From assembly GCF_051020765.1 (NCBI RefSeq), contig NW_027469560.1:1-64000 (forward strand): a DNA stretch of 64,000 bases. Reading direction: 5' to 3'. The notes under the pieces are model-generated. The model was not told where the DNA came from, made no database searches, and saw nothing but the letters and a program-made list of their open reading frames with translations. The position numbers and the translations under genes were made by a program. Shown here piece after piece: positions 63,517-64,000 of the stretch (its first letter is position 1; each line of letters starts with the position of its first letter). The DNA is from Lasioglossum baleicum (lineage: Eukaryota; Arthropoda; Insecta; Hymenoptera; Halictidae).

Positions 63517-64000
63517 ATGCATTCTCTCTCACGTGTTTTTCCTCGACTAGCCTGCGGGATGCATCCTCTCGCACGTGTTTTTACTCGACTAGCCTGCGGG
63601 ATGCATCCTCTCTCACATTTTTTTACCCGACTAGCCTGCGGGAAGCATCCTCCCGCACGTGTTTTTGCTCGACTAGCCTGCGGGATGCATCCTCTCGCAC
63701 GTGTTTTTGCTCGACTAGCCTGCGGGATGCATCCTCTCGCACGTGTTTTTACTCGACTAGCCTGCGGGATGCATCCTCTCGCACGTGTTTTTACTCGACT
63801 AGCCTGAGGGATGCATCCTCTCGCACGTTTTTTTTACCCGACTAGCCTGCGGGAAGCATCCTCCCGCACGTGTTTTTGCTCGACTAGCCTGCGGGATGCA
63901 TCCTCTCGCACGTGTTTTTACTCGACTAGCCTGAGGGATGCATCCTCTCGCACGTTTTTTTACCCGACTAGCCTGCGGGAAGCATCCTCCCGCACGTGTT
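63517..64000. repeat. HOR copy H12, partial at window end
   Basis: A new copy starts with the CATTCTCTCTCACG marker and has its 43-bp unit at 63811 (+294, as standard). CTCTCTCACATT near 63611 replaces CTCTCTCACGTT. The window ends inside a GGGAAGC...CTCCCGC monomer, so the array goes on. Confidence 0.9.

Larger units (their letters stand above)
1..64000. repeat. 42-bp satellite array filling the window
   Basis: Every base belongs to head-to-tail copies of one 42-bp monomer, with no inversion, no interrupting element and no unique DNA. About 1,523 monomers fit once the few length variants are counted. Landmarks per monomer, from its CTCG start, are CTCGACTAGCC (offsets 1-11), GGATGCATCC (16-25), CACGTG or CGCGTG (31-36), T5 (37-41) and A or G at 42. 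Common variable positions are 32 (A/G), 42 (A/G), 19 (T/A, giving GGGAAGC), 28 (T/C, giving CTCCCGC) and 2 (T/C, giving CCCG after a T7-T8 run). Both array ends lie outside the window, so 64 kb is a minimum length. Arrays like this are usual in eukaryotic heterochromatin; the clade cannot be told from the sequence. Confidence 0.99.

Noticed and set aside
1..64000. A CRISPR array
   Set aside because: There are no unique spacers. The whole 42-bp period is conserved, the array is far too large and no cas genes are present.
1..64000. Telomere-like or CENP-B-box satellite
   Set aside because: No short telomeric motif is present, and I see no CENP-B box (TTCG....A..CGGG core) in the monomer. Centromeric location is possible but not shown.
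1..64000. Bacterial surface-protein or ice-nucleation-type repeat gene
   Set aside because: No flanking unique domain, no ribosome-binding site linked to a start, no consistent frame, and 64 kb without an end. A eukaryotic satellite fits better.
1..64000. tRNA, rRNA or other RNA genes, or a transposon hidden in the array
   Set aside because: No stretch departs from the monomer pattern, and even one insertion would break the 42-bp phase, which is accounted for to the base.

Overview
The whole 64-kb window is one uninterrupted satellite array. I find no gene, RNA gene, transposon, CRISPR locus or unique sequence in it, and neither end of the array lies inside the window. The basic unit is a 42-bp monomer, about 1,523 copies, all head to tail in the same orientation. 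Counting from its CTCGACTAGCC start, the monomer carries a perfect 10-bp palindrome GGATGCATCC (offsets 16-25), an E-box-type hexamer CACGTG (31-36) and a T5 run (37-41). Because 42 is a multiple of 3, and the monomer has a stop in only one frame per strand, four of the six frames stay open for kilobases. The long open frames (the longest has 1,717 codons, 7264-12417) are by-products of this periodicity, not genes.

The sequence suggests a eukaryotic chromosome, because a satellite of this length with higher-order repeats (HORs) is typical of centromeric, pericentromeric, subtelomeric or sex/B-chromosome heterochromatin. Nothing identifies the species or clade. The consensus monomer is about 57% GC and is not CpG-depleted (4-5 CpG per unit, hand-computed observed/expected about 1.2-1.35).

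Layout: (A) 1-7919, irregular short HORs of 9-32 monomers, the only place where CATCTTCTCG-type monomers occur. (B) 7920-10540, a 630-bp tandem doublet and a transition block. (C) 10541-15875, a rearranged first HOR copy. (D) 15876-55702, nine successive copies of a long HOR whose standard form is 4,285 bp (102 monomers, one of them 43 bp). Three copies (15876, 29865, 43856) differ by only a few bases. Other copies are length variants (2,689, 4,664, 4,873, 5,042 and 5,419 bp) made by gain or loss of whole monomers. (E) 55703-63516, a different type built from a 3,445-bp near-perfect tandem duplication that shares private variants with C. (F) 63517-64000, start of another copy cut by the window edge.

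The most useful observations are the strict length quantisation of monomers (42 bp except for 24 related 43-bp units, one 40-mer and one compensating 43/41 pair), the mosaic HOR copies, the sandwich-like arrangement of HOR types, and the single-monomer restriction-site variants (BamHI, XhoI) that act as HOR landmarks. I found no convincing undescribed genetic system beyond the satellite itself.
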